From: JBEEOW01 sp041191405
GTDB taxonomy: Bacteria > Bacteroidota > Bacteroidia > Cytophagales > UBA9547
Length of the DNA stretch: 64,000 nucleotides
Direction: 5' to 3'
NCBI GenBank assembly: GCA_041191405.1
Contig: JBEEOW010000023.1
Location: forward strand, 1-64,000
Shown here: positions 35,147 through 47,300 of the stretch, one piece after another
Layout: each line of letters begins with the position of its first letter
Position numbering within the stretch: position 1 is the stretch's first letter
Program-made: the position numbers and the translations under genes
The notes under the pieces: model-generated
Databases searched by the model: none
The model's input: only the letters and a program-made list of their open reading frames with translations
Told to the model about the DNA's origin: nothing

Positions 35147-36241
35147 TTATAATTTTATTATGTAAGCTAATGCATAATAAGGTGGTCTATTTTCATGAGA
35201 AGCATCGGCACCTGAATCATTAATTGTTGCAGTATGTGAATGAGAACCAGCTGCTTCTCCTCCGTACTCAGCAGGGTGACCACTTTTTTGTCCTCTTGAT
35301 CTTGTATTTCTACCTCTATGACAACCAGCACAATCATAATCTTCGGGAGTTCTGTACCCCCTATATTTGTGATCATGTGCTCCATCATTTGAAGTTTTGC
35401 CTGTATGGCTATGTGAAGGCATTTCAGCTACAGTTAGTACATGGGTATTTTCACCACCAGTTGCACCAACTGCGTAAGTTGAACTTGGAACAGTTGTATT
35501 ATCGCTACTTCCAGCACCTACCACAAACCTTTCTCTTAAATCAGGACGTCCATTTGAACCATCACATAATGCCCAACCTTTCGGTATACTTGCTATAGTA
35601 CCTGACCAAATTACTATCCCTCCAACAGGAATAGCCCCATCAACACCTTTTGTATTTATATCTGAAGAAAATGTTGTGGTTGATGCAGTACCTAATGGAG
35701 CTTTAATATTACCATTTGAAACCAAAACCTGACCTGAATCTACTTTTAAGTCCCCAGATTTAATCAAAATCCCGTGCTCGTTTAATAAAGTGTCATAATT
35801 CGATGTTCCACCTACTTGATATTTTCCTTCAACATCTAATTTATTAGGAAACACAGGTGATTTTCGAATTCCAACATTCCTTACAACTGCATCATTTGTA
35901 TAAATATCTTCAGTTTTCCCATTTGTTGCATCCGGAGCAAAAAATGGATTAATTAAAAACCAGTTGTTATTGTAATAATAAAAAAATGCTTTTTTATCTG
36001 TATCAAATACCATTAATCCATTGGGGCAATTCGGTGCACAATCGGTAGTAATTGAAAACCTTTGAGAGGTAGTAATACGTGGTATTAAAACCCCCATATT
36101 ACTTGATTGTATATCCATAACAGAAAATTGATCAGGAGCATCATTATTTACTCCTACTTGACCATTAACTATCAAGGATGTTAACATTGTAAATAATGCC
36201 AACAAAAGTTTTAGTAAAATATGTTTATTAAAACTATTCAT
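35147..36241 (-). CDS. Exported phage-tail-collar-like protein, paralogue 3
   Basis: A 364-residue paralogue. The frame opens with TTG at 36256, inside the preceding gene; ATG 36241 (MNSFNKHILLKLLLALF) gives a good signal peptide and lies one base after the FN3-gene stop, so I use it. Head motif VGVNNDAPDQFSVMDIQSS and GVLIPRITTSQRFSI, then collar domain GGIVIWSG, IPKGWALCDG, PDLRERFVVGAG, MPSHSHTGKT, GAHDHKYRG, GSHSHTATI and the closing NRPPYYALAYIIKL. Unique is a basic, Cys-containing insert (CAGCHRGRNTRSRGQKSG) between HxH motifs, which might bind a metal or an anionic ligand. Same operon as paralogues 1 and 2. Confidence 0.85.
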   Translation of the reverse strand: MNSFNKHILLKLLLALFTMLTSLIVNGQVGVNNDAPDQFSVMDIQSSNMGVLIPRITTSQRFSITTDCAPNCPNGLMVFDTDKKAFFYYYNNNWFLINPFFAPDATNGKTEDIYTNDAVVRNVGIRKSPVFPNKLDVEGKYQVGGTSNYDTLLNEHGILIKSGDLKVDSGQVLVSNGNIKAPLGTASTTTFSSDINTKGVDGAIPVGGIVIWSGTIASIPKGWALCDGSNGRPDLRERFVVGAGSSDNTTVPSSTYAVGATGGENTHVLTVAEMPSHSHTGKTSNDGAHDHKYRGYRTPEDYDCAGCHRGRNTRSRGQKSGHPAEYGGEAAGSHSHTATINDSGADASHENRPPYYALAYIIKL

Positions 36242-36242
36242 A

Positions 36243-38258
36243 TTAATTTTTTTCAAGTGTTAAAATAACTTTAACTTCTTCTGATTTTACAATATTTCCT
36301 AATTTATCATATAATTTTAACATATAAATATAAGCTCCTTCTTTTAATTTGGAGTCAATATATTCATCGGTATCTAACAAATTACCCGACAATTGTACCA
36401 TTCCTTCTCCATTAAATGAACGAAATACTATACAACCTTTAAAATCTTTATCCTTTTCAATTTTCCAAGTAACTTTTGCCTTTTTATCTTTTGATGATAT
36501 TTTAACATCAAAATCTTTTATCAATAAACTAGATTTTGTATCAACCCAAGTATATGGATAAGGATTAGACATCACTGATTTATTACCTGAACTATCTACA
36601 GATAATAAATAATAATTGTATGAATTATTTTTTTGCGCAGTTAAATCAATAAAATCTGTTTGACTTGGACTTACTTTTTCAGCAATCAAAACAGGGTTTT
36701 TATCTTTGCTTTTTTTATCTAATCTATATACTGAATAAAAAGCCAAATCGTTATCTACACTTTTCAACCAACTTATTTTCAAGTTTTTATCACCAACAAC
36801 ATCTTTAATAATTGGTATTGCAGGAGCAACTATATCAGGTAATTTAACAGTAACAGAATCTGAATATTTACTTCTATTAAATGCACTATCTACGGCAATT
36901 AATTTGTATACGAATCGATTCTTTACTTGTTTAGGTAATTTTTCTTCGTAATAATTAACTTTAATTGGGTCTCCGTTTAGTTGAACAAATACATCTTTAC
37001 CCGAAATTGATTTAAATAATAAATATCCTTTTAAATCTTTTTCTACATTTTCATTCCAAGATAATTTTACTTTGCCCGAATCAGCTATCGCTTTAAATCC
37101 TGAAGGAATTTTTGGAGCAACCACATCTCGAACATCTGCCATTATTGCTGCCGACCCTGATTCATTATCACTTTTATCAACAGCTACTATCATGTAATAA
37201 TAATCGCCTGGCTGAGGAACTTTATCAATATATTCAGTTGCACTTGAAGGAATTACTGAAGGAGTTACCTTTTCATAGTCTTTGTCATAATGCATACTTC
37301 TATATACATGAAATCCTTTTAAATCGTCGTCCTTTTCGGGCGAAGGTTTCCATGTAAGTTTTACATCTAAAGTATCTTGATCATACTGTACATCAACAAC
37401 TGGTTTAGGTGGATCAAAATCTTTTTTTGTTACAAATAACTCCGAAGATGGCTTAGTTCGTTTACCAAAATAGTTTACTCCATAAACAATATAAGCATAC
37501 GCAGTGTCTTTATGAACAGGCTTATCTGTAAAAACAATTTCCGGAAAATTTCCATTTTCATCTCTCTGAATAAGTATTGGTGCTTTATTTCTAGCAGTGA
37601 AGTTTCCTACTCCATTTGGTTTACGTTCATAATCAATTGAGTAATATCTATTATGCTCAACTTTAAACTTGAATTCAATCTCTTTTCGTTTACGTTCAGT
37701 AGTAATTTTAGAAATTGGCTTATCAGCTTCCCAAGGACCTTGTTGAATTACATTTGAACTATCTACAATTACTTCTTTGCCATTTTTAATGGTTTTGACC
37801 ATATAAAAATATTGTCCACCTTCGTTTACATTATTATCTCTATAAGCCATACCCATCAATTCCGAAAACTCAAAATTATTAATCATTTTCAGATAGGTAA
37901 ATCCGATTATCATACCTGCTTTAGGAATATCTTCTTCTTTTAAATTTTTTGAAGCATTCCAATAACTCTCCTCGTCACTATCTAAATTAATGTTAGCAGG
38001 TTTGGATTGTTGCAACTTTACAGGTTGGGCATTAATTTTTTCCCAAGGACCATTATCGCCAGTTTTACGATAAACATTGTATCCGTCTTTAGGTACAAAA
38101 TCAGTTGAAAACCATTTTACTAAAATCGTTTTTCCATTATTGATATAATCATTTGAAACCACTACTATATCTTCATCTTCTTTAGGTTTCTTTAATGGCT
38201 GCGCCATTAATCCTAAAGAAGTACAAAGCATTAATACTATAAAATAATAATTTTTCAT
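36243..38258 (-). CDS. Exported multi-FN3-domain protein
   Basis: A 671-residue protein with a signal peptide (residues 1-19, ending LMAQ). After a KKPKEDEDIVV linker come about five fibronectin type III-like domains of 85 to 95 residues, each with the pattern V-x-L-T/S-W-x-x-x-x-x-D-L-K-G-Y/F-x-V-Y/F-R/K-S and closing Y-Y-x-V-x-A-V-D-x-S-x-N (for example VKLTWKPSPEKDDDLKGFHVY, VKLSWNENVEKDLKGYLLF, LKISWLKSVDNDLAFYSVY). It ends VKVILTLEKN with no T9SS sorting domain or terminal anchor. It sits between the giant gene (45 bp gap) and the collar paralogues (1 bp gap). FN3 arrays usually act as spacers or protein-protein connectors; inferred here as an accessory of the giant protein. Confidence 0.82.
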   Translation of the reverse strand: MKNYYFIVLMLCTSLGLMAQPLKKPKEDEDIVVVSNDYINNGKTILVKWFSTDFVPKDGYNVYRKTGDNGPWEKINAQPVKLQQSKPANINLDSDEESYWNASKNLKEEDIPKAGMIIGFTYLKMINNFEFSELMGMAYRDNNVNEGGQYFYMVKTIKNGKEVIVDSSNVIQQGPWEADKPISKITTERKRKEIEFKFKVEHNRYYSIDYERKPNGVGNFTARNKAPILIQRDENGNFPEIVFTDKPVHKDTAYAYIVYGVNYFGKRTKPSSELFVTKKDFDPPKPVVDVQYDQDTLDVKLTWKPSPEKDDDLKGFHVYRSMHYDKDYEKVTPSVIPSSATEYIDKVPQPGDYYYMIVAVDKSDNESGSAAIMADVRDVVAPKIPSGFKAIADSGKVKLSWNENVEKDLKGYLLFKSISGKDVFVQLNGDPIKVNYYEEKLPKQVKNRFVYKLIAVDSAFNRSKYSDSVTVKLPDIVAPAIPIIKDVVGDKNLKISWLKSVDNDLAFYSVYRLDKKSKDKNPVLIAEKVSPSQTDFIDLTAQKNNSYNYYLLSVDSSGNKSVMSNPYPYTWVDTKSSLLIKDFDVKISSKDKKAKVTWKIEKDKDFKGCIVFRSFNGEGMVQLSGNLLDTDEYIDSKLKEGAYIYMLKLYDKLGNIVKSEEVKVILTLEKN

Positions 38259-38303
38259 ATTTATATATGTAACTACTTGCTAGTAATCAACATTTAATTT
38301 AAA

Positions 38304-41300
38304 CTAGAAATTAACTTTGGTACTAAATTCAGCATCGAACGATTTTCCACAGATGGTAACGCCTGCTGAAATTTTACCTGAAGCAGATTTTTCAGCATCG
38401 GTAATTACAAGTGCTAATTCACCCGCAATACGTACTTCAATTAAGGTAACACAACCACCTCCACCTCCGAAGATATTAACACAACCATAAATACCAGCTC
38501 TTGCATCTAACCAAATTCTAATATATGGTATAGCAAACTTAGGTTTTAACTGAATTTTTCCTTCTCCTCCAATATTGAAATCAAAATATGCCCCTACTTT
38601 AGCTTCAAATACTTTTGGAATAATTGTAACCCATCCTGTGCTAATATCAAAATGATAACCATAGTTCAAACCAGCCTCTATAACATTCTTGTCAATGTAG
38701 AAATATCCTTGAGTTTCAACAAATAAACACAATGGTTTTACAGATGCCCATTTCTCTCTTGGTTTATCAGCTACTTTTACATACCAATCGTCTGGTGAGA
38801 ATTTAGCTGCTAAAGTTACATTACGAGTACACAATAACGGCTGTGAACCTGTTGCTTGTCCGTTAAGAATAAATGTTTTGGTTTTTGAACTATATGACGC
38901 ATACAGTACAACTTGCAGTACTGAAGTTGAGTTTTGGGTAATGTAACCAATATTTGCAGGTCCATCCATTTTTACAGGTTCTTCTACAGCTGGCCCATCC
39001 GTATCAGCTTTACTATCGCCAATAGCTACACCCCACGAGTAGAAGTTTTTATAGATAGTTCCATACAATTTACCATCTTTTGAAACAGCAGCTTTCATAG
39101 TACCTTCGCCAGATGTTTGTAAATTAATATCAATACCAACTACTTTGGTTGTCATTGTGATATTATTTCCATCGGCAGGTTTAACTACGAAATTCATTCC
39201 TGCAACATTAAACTTCATCTCATCTGAAGTTGCATCATCAGGAGAAGTCATACCTGATTTTGAATCTTCAAATTTAATAGGTTGATTTCCTCCAGCAATT
39301 ATCTTTTGGTCGCCATTAATTAAAGTAACTATACCATCAGAACCAATTTCAACACCTTTCTTATTTACTTTATCCATCAAACCTAATTTCAAGGTTTTGG
39401 TTAAAGTGATTTCAGAACCTGCACCAATAACCCCTGCATATAAATCACCACCATACATCAAACCATAGCCCGCTTTTGAAGCAGAAACTCTTCCGTTTGA
39501 CTGAATATCAAGTTTTAAATCGTCCCAATCAGCAGCAAGGAGAGTTTTAGTTCCACCCATCGATGCCCAATTATTATCTATGTTAACTTTATAACCATTT
39601 TCGAGATTATATGAAATACCATATTTTTCAATATTTAAATAATAATCTGGATTTGCAGCAGCAAAGTTTTTAATACCAAAATTTAAAGAAGTTAATTGAG
39701 AAGAGGTTATTATTAAATCTTTACCAAGTACAACTAAGTTCTTTTTGTCTTTATAAGTTGCACCTTTATTTATATCAAGATCAAATTTATAATCTTCATA
39801 AAAGAAACCGAAAGTTGTAGCAGAACCATTTAATCCCCATTCAGTACCTTTATTTAATCCAATAGCTTTTGAATTTAAATCATAAGATAATGTATATCCT
39901 CTATATGTAATTTCAGCTTTATCTTTTAACTTATATGTTTGACTTCCATCAAATAAAGTAGCACCCTCAGCTTTACTTACACTCATTGAGTATTTATCAA
40001 ATTTACCTGCAATGCTTTCTTTGGTAATTTGAACACTATCATTTTTGTATCTAACTGATAGTTCTCCAGCAAATTTGTAAGCTAATCGTGCATTTGCTTC
40101 GGATAGAGCAATATAGTCTTTATTTAATTGGAATTTTTTATCTTTATAATACAGGCTTAATGAAGTATTTTTAGAGAAATCTACTCCCATATCATCCCAA
40201 CGTGCACCTAAAGCTTCAGGAGATAAGGTTACATATTTATTTGCCTCATAACTTACTTTAAAAGTTTTAGTAGCTGTTGCAAAGGCTAGGCTTTTCTCAA
40301 GATATGCAACCCTTAAACCACTTCTAGCTGCCGAAACACTTGCTCCATCTTTAACAAAACCTAAGCTATCCGAACTTACCATAAACTTGTAACTAGCCCA
40401 ATCTATAGCTATTCCTTTTTCTGAAGCAGCAACCGAATTTGTAGTTCCATCTTTGATTAATAAGGTTTTTTTAGCAAAATCAACACCTATTGATTTATCT
40501 GTATAACTTGCTTCAATACCTGAAGTGTTAACTGATAACTTGTAATCATCCTTGTAATTGAATGCTAACTCTTTGTCTTTTTCAAAATTAAACGTAGCGT
40601 CATCATAAATAAAATTAAGCTTCGTTGTACTTGCTACTAAGTATTTACTTGGTTCATATTGAACTCTTAAATTTTTCTTATCGTCAAGAGAAATGTATTT
40701 ATCTTGATAAGCTAATCGAGCAAAAGTTGGTTCTACTATAAATTTGGCATCATTATATATCATACCAAAATTATCTTTTGCTTTATAATATCCTTTGAAA
40801 TCCTTGATTTGCATAGTGAAATCATTTTCAAGGAATTTCATAAACATATCATTGCTATAATAAAAATTAAATTCTGTTGGAGATATGTATGCAATTTTGT
40901 CCATTGTTTTGAACTCAACGCCACCGTTTTTCTCCATTACCGAAAATGCAACATTGTCTTTAGCGAAGCTAAACATTGATTTACCGTTAGGGTCGTAACC
41001 TGCTGATATTTTAGCAAATGAAGGCACATCAAACTCTAACTCATGGCTACCATTATTACGGAAATATGCAATTGCTACACCTTCCATTTTGATAGTTGAC
41101 TTGGTTGGAGAAGCTGTTACTTCTTGCTCTGAACCACGTTTGAAACCAATTTCTGTTTTCACTGCATCGTAATACATGCTTACATCATCAACAGCCAATG
41201 ATATTTTTGAGGCATTTGCATTTAAACTTCTACTTCCATCATTGTAGCTCAAACCATTTGTTTTGCTAAATGATAAAGTATATTTCTGATATTTAGCAGC

Positions 41301-44300
41301 TAATGAGTTTTCATTTACCATGAAACTATCTGCATCCACTTTTACACTAATGGTTTTATCGAATTTGTATTTTAATACTCTTCCACCACCGTCAGCAAGG
41401 CTAAGTGCAGTTTTGTTTAATGTAAATACATTTTCTTTATAGCTTACTTTCAGTGCATCGTTTTTAGCGTACGATAAGTTTACATCATCCCATTTCGCAT
41501 TACATGCCAATGGCGAAGCTTCTACAAACTTAGTTGCCTCATAGAAGAATTTCAGATTTTTACCTGATTCGTAAACCAATGATTTGCCACCGTAACTTGC
41601 CAATGCAGCAGTTGCTGTTACTGAAACTTTAGCACCTTCTGCATCAAAGCCTAAACTATCTTTCCCAACTGAGAAACTATATCCACTCCAAGTAGTTGTT
41701 AATTTTTCTGGTGTGATGGTTGCATAATTTGAAGCACCCACTTTTACAGTTACTGAATTACCAGCTTCAAAAACTAATGATTTATCACCACTTATTAATT
41801 CAGCACCAGTTGTTGTAATGGTAGCTTTGTGTTCGTTTTTGTATGAAACAGCTAGTTGTTTATCTTTCTCGAAACTAGCTAAAATATCATCGTATTTAAA
41901 ATCAACTTTACCAGCCGCAGTAGCTTCTAAATATCTGTTATCCGACATTTTAGCTTTCAAAATTTGCGAAGCTGTATTTAATGCTAATGAATAATTTTGG
42001 TAAGCTAATTTTGCATCGTCACCATTGATTGCAAATACTGCATCGCCATAGCTCATTCCTAATTTGGTTGGGGATGAGTAATTTGCTTTTAAATCATTGT
42101 ACTGCATATCGAAATCAGTACCTTTTAAATTTAAATAGGCTGATTTGCCGTAACGAGCCGAAATGCTATTTGGCGTATAAGCAACTAATTTATCGCCAGT
42201 TGTAAATTCATAACCTCCATCTTTTTCAGCGATTGCAAAGTCAATATTGTCTTTATTAAATCTGAAGAAATTACCTCCTTTTGCATCGTAACCACCATAA
42301 ATTTTAGCAAAATTAGGTACATTAAACTCTAATTTATGTGCGCCATTGTCTCTAAAGTAAGCTATTTTAATGCCTTCCATGGTTAATGAAGCACCTTCTG
42401 GCGAAGCAGTTAATTCATTGTCTCCACCTTTTTTGAATCCTACTTCTGTTTTGGTTGCATCGTAATACATACTTACATCCTCAACATTAATAGCGATTTT
42501 GCTTCCACTTACTTCTGCCGAACGACTACCATCAGAATAAGTTAAACCTTTGGTTTTATTTAATGCAAAATTGTAGTTACTGTATTTAGCTGCAATGCTT
42601 TCTTTGTTAACCATAAACGAATCAGATTTCATTCTGAAACTAATAGTTTGGTCAAATTTGTAAGTTAAAACATTGTCGCCATTTGCTAACTGTAAAGCAG
42701 TTTTGCCAAGTGTAAATGAATTTTGTTGGTAAACTAATTTCAATGGAGCATCTTTTCCATAAGTCATTGAAGCATCGTCCCAAGCTGCATTCAATAAATC
42801 AGGCGAAGCTGTTAAATGTTTGTTTGCATCTAAATATAACTCTAATGCTTTGCCTTGCTCGTAACGAAGTGATTTGCCATCGTAAGCCACTCTTGCTCCT
42901 GTTGGACTAGCTTTTACTACTGCGCCATCTTTTGCAAAACTCAAACTATCTTCGTTCAACATAAAGTTGTAACCCGACCAGTTTGTTGACAATCCTGTTT
43001 TACCAATCGACAAACGATTTTCGCCATCTTTAACCGAAATTGATTCTCCAACTACAAAATTTAAACTTCTGTCGCCAGCTGTAAGTTGAATTCCTTTCTC
43101 TGTTAATGATAAGCTGTTTTCTTCTTTGTATTTTAATGAAACTTGTTTGTCTTTTTCAACAATTGCAGTTACATCGTCAAATTGAACATTCATTGCCAAT
43201 GGATTAGCAGTAATGTAACGAGTATCTTGCAGTTGTAATCTTAAGTTATTGTTTTTATCAACTTGTAAATATTTGTCGCCAACTGAAAGTTTAGCTTTGT
43301 CAGCAGTTACATCAAATTTAGCTTGTTGATATTCCATTCCCATGTTAGCCACACCGCTGTAGTAAGCTTTCATGTCGCCCATGTTCATAGCGAAATTATT
43401 TTCAGCTATTTTGAAATTGTATTTAGATGAATAGTTGAATCTTAATTCTTTACTAGACGCAAAAATTGATTTATCACCCGAACTTAATTCATAACCACCT
43501 TCTTTTTCAGTGAATGCTACTGCAATATTATCTTTATTGAAGTTGATAAAGTTGCCTCCAACTTTGTCGAAACCAGCATTAATTTTAGCATAATTTGGTA
43601 CATCAAATTCTAATTTTTTAGCACCGTTATCGTTCATGTAAGCAATTTTGATTCCTTCCATCATTAAGCTAGCACCTTCTGGCGATGCAGTTAACTCATT
43701 GTCAGAACCTTTTTTGAAGCTTACCTCCGTTTTAGCTGAATTGTACGACATTGCAACATCATCAATATTGATTGCTACTCTATCGCCATTGATTAATGCC
43801 GAACGTGAACCATCGTTATAACTTAAACCGTTGGTTTTGTCGAAAGAGAAATTATAGTTTTGGTATTTAGCAAAAACCGTTTCTTTACTAACCATAAAAC
43901 TATCAGTACCTTGACGGTAACTTGCTGATTGGTTAAAATTATAAGCAATTGCTCTTGCACCATCAGTTAATCTTAAACCTGTTTTATTTAATACAAAACT
44001 ATTTTCTTTGTAAGCTATTTTTAATGGAGTAGTTTTTCCGTAAGCAATTACTGCATCATCCCATTTAGCATTAAAGCTTTCAGTAGATGCTTCTACAAAT
44101 TTGTTTGCATCGTAGAATAATTTCAATTGTTTATCAGAACTGTAAACCAATGATTTACCATCTTGTGCTACTTTAATTCCTTTTTCGCTTACGCTAACAG
44201 CAGCACCATCTTTATTAAAGCCTAAACTATCTTTACCAACAGTGAAATTATATCCAGCCCAGTTTGTAACTAAGTTTGTTGCAGTGATAGTTACTTGGTT

Positions 44301-47300
44301 GTCTCTACCTTGTTTCAATGTTAAAGCTTTGCCAACTTCATAAGCTAAACTGTTATTTTGATATTCAGTGCTGATTCCTTTTTCATCAACATTGAATTTG
44401 TAGTCTTTTTTGTAAGCAACGCTTAATGTTTTGTTTTTCTCGAAGTTAAATTTAACATCATCAAAAACTACATCAGCTGTACCAGCCAAACCTAAAGCCA
44501 CAGTACGAGTTGGAGAAACAATTACATTTAACACGTTTTTATCATTCAAACTCATTGATTTATCACCGTAAACCAATTGTTTTAATGCAGGAGTTATTTT
44601 AACATTTGCATCTTTGTAGCTAGCTCCAAAATCAGATGAAGAATTATAGAATGCTTTGAAATCAGTATAAGCTACATCAAATTTTTTGTCTGCATAATTT
44701 AATGCAATGTCTTTACCTAGATTGATTTTTAATGCATCAGGCGAATAAGAAATTAATTTATCCTCATGTGTAAATGAGAAACCGTTTGCTAACTCTTTTA
44801 CTTGAGATATATAATTTAAGTAAGCCAAGTTTTGAGCATCAATACCTGTAGTGATTTTTCTTAAACCTGGAATTTCAACTTCTAATGTTTTAATGCCATC
44901 CGCAGATGTGAAACCAATTTTAGTATTATCTAAAATAACTCCTACTTTACCAGGACCACCTAAAATAGAATAGTTTTCGCCTTTTTGAATCGAGATTTCA
45001 TTTGCAGCAATTGAGTAACCTAATTTAACATCGCCTTGTGTAGCTGCAATTGTTTCTTTACTAACTGCAATGGTACGTGAACCATCTTGGAAATTCATAC
45101 CAGCAGTTTTTGAGAAAGCAAGTTTGTAGTTTTTATAAACACCCGCAAAACGCTCAGGACTTACAGAGAAACTGTCGCTTGCAACTTTCATACTCAATGC
45201 TTTATCAGCAAAAATATAAGAAAGTGATTTGTCAGCATTTGCTACTTTTAATGCTGTTTTATTGATTGCAAAAGTATTGTTTTGATATGCTAATGATAAT
45301 GGTTCGCCTTGTGAATAAGTAATTGAAGCATCATTCCATTTAGCATTTACTTTGTCATAAGCTACATTTGCATAAGTATTTGCATCATAATTAAATGCTA
45401 TGCTAGCTTTATCAGCTCTGATAGATTTGCTACCTTTTGCAATTTTCACCGCATTTGCCGACAAGTTCAACACTGCATCGTCTTTAGTAAATCCAAGTGA
45501 ATCAGCACCTAATGATGCTGCATAACCTTCCCAGTTTGTTACTACTGATTTTGGAGCCAATGTAATACTGTTAGTAGCACCATTTTTAAAGGTTAATGTT
45601 TTTGCATTTACATTGTAATCAATTGATTTATCATTGTAAGCCAAGGCTGCGCCTGCTGGTTGTAAGTTAACCGAAGCATTTTGATATTTTAAAGCAAGTA
45701 ATTTATCTTTCTCAAACTGACCACTTAAATCATCAAATTTCAAATCAATTTTACCTAAGGTTTTTGGAGCAGATGCATTGATTTGATAACCAACATATTT
45801 ATTGTTATCATAAGAAAGTTTAGCATACAAGTTTTTATCAAGCATTAAGTATTTATCAAAATACAATGCTTTTGCATAGTCTTTAGTAAGCTCAAATCTT
45901 AAGTTTGATGTGAAATCAATGTTAAAATCACCGAAACCATTCCATTTGAAATCAACCGCTGGAAGTTTGAATGCAAAGTCTAAATTAGGTGTAGAGAAAT
46001 CTAAGTTATAGTTAAAGCTTGGTAAATTAAGCTTGAACATATTTACATCAAAACTAAACAAACGACCATCAAAATCGAAGTTGAAACCATTTGGTAAATG
46101 CACAAATGCTAAATCAACATTTGGTAAGTTTGGTAATGTACATTTGAAACTTGGCAAACCAATTGGCGAGAAACCAACATTAATTGATGGGAAGTTTGGC
46201 AAATCAATATCAAACATGGTTAAATCCATGTTGATTTTTGGCATGAAATCAATTCCATCAATAGTGAATTTCACATTTGGAACTAAATTTTGTTTAACAC
46301 CATCAATGTATAATTCTGGTTCGTTGCTACTTGCTACTTGCATTAACACTTGGTGTGCAGCAGTTGTAACTAAAATTTTCTTATCTGAACTAACTTTAAT
46401 ACCTACTCCGTTGCGAGTAAACTTAGCATATTTTAAAGAACTAACAGAATAAACGTTTTCAATAGAATAACCTGAACCATTGAAAATCATTTTTTTATCA
46501 CCATCTTTTACAAATGATGTAGTTAAATTATTATTTAAAATACTTGCTACAAATGAGTGTGAACCTGCCGATTCGTTTAACTTAGCCGAAACTGAATCTT
46601 TACCCATGGTGATAGCAAACTCAGCTTTATCAGATGTAGTTGAAAGTAAACGAACTTTAGTATCTCCATTTTTATAAGTTAAGCTTGCATCTTTGTCAGC
46701 CAAACCTTTGATAATATCTAAACTTGCATCATTACTCATTAAAGTAAAATAGTGACCTTTCGCTCCATTTAATTGGAATGCTAAACCTGTAGATGCAGCT
46801 GCAAAACCTCCTGTAAATGGTTTGTTGTTTTCAGCAAAAACAAACATCGAATCTTTACCCCAACGTGATTTTAAGTTAAATAATCCATTGTTTACATCAC
46901 CATAAAAATTACCCGAACCATTAGCACCACTGTAGCGAATAGTACCTGCACCTTGCTTTTGACCATTTAAATCAAATAAGAAATCAGGATTATCAAATGT
47001 AAAACTTGCTCTACCAACACTATTTATAAATGCTGAAATGTTGTTACCAGCTAAGAATGATTTAATAGATGAAATTCCATCTTGTTTATCTAAAGTAGCT
47101 GCTAAACTATCGTCTTTAACTTTGAATGCAAAATTGTATAGATTATCGTTTTTGTTGATGAATGCTTTGTAAGCAAAATCATTTTGTTTGTAATTAATGA
47201 AGTTAATACCACTTGAAGGATTCATACCTGCAGCAAGATTAATCCCTGATGCACTTAATGATAAATTAGCTAAACCAGTTTTATTTGCATTGGCTACAAA

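Noticed and set aside
33004..36241. Prophage or tailocin remnant
   Set aside because: Collar domains suggested phage, but all three proteins have signal peptides, the operon holds no capsid, terminase, tail-tube, lysis or integrase gene, and the flanks are surface-protein genes.
46033..46452. 139-codon plus-strand open frame opposite the LP-rich linker
   Set aside because: It is the complement of the giant gene in a region of biased codons; its product is low complexity and has no signal, motif or own start context.
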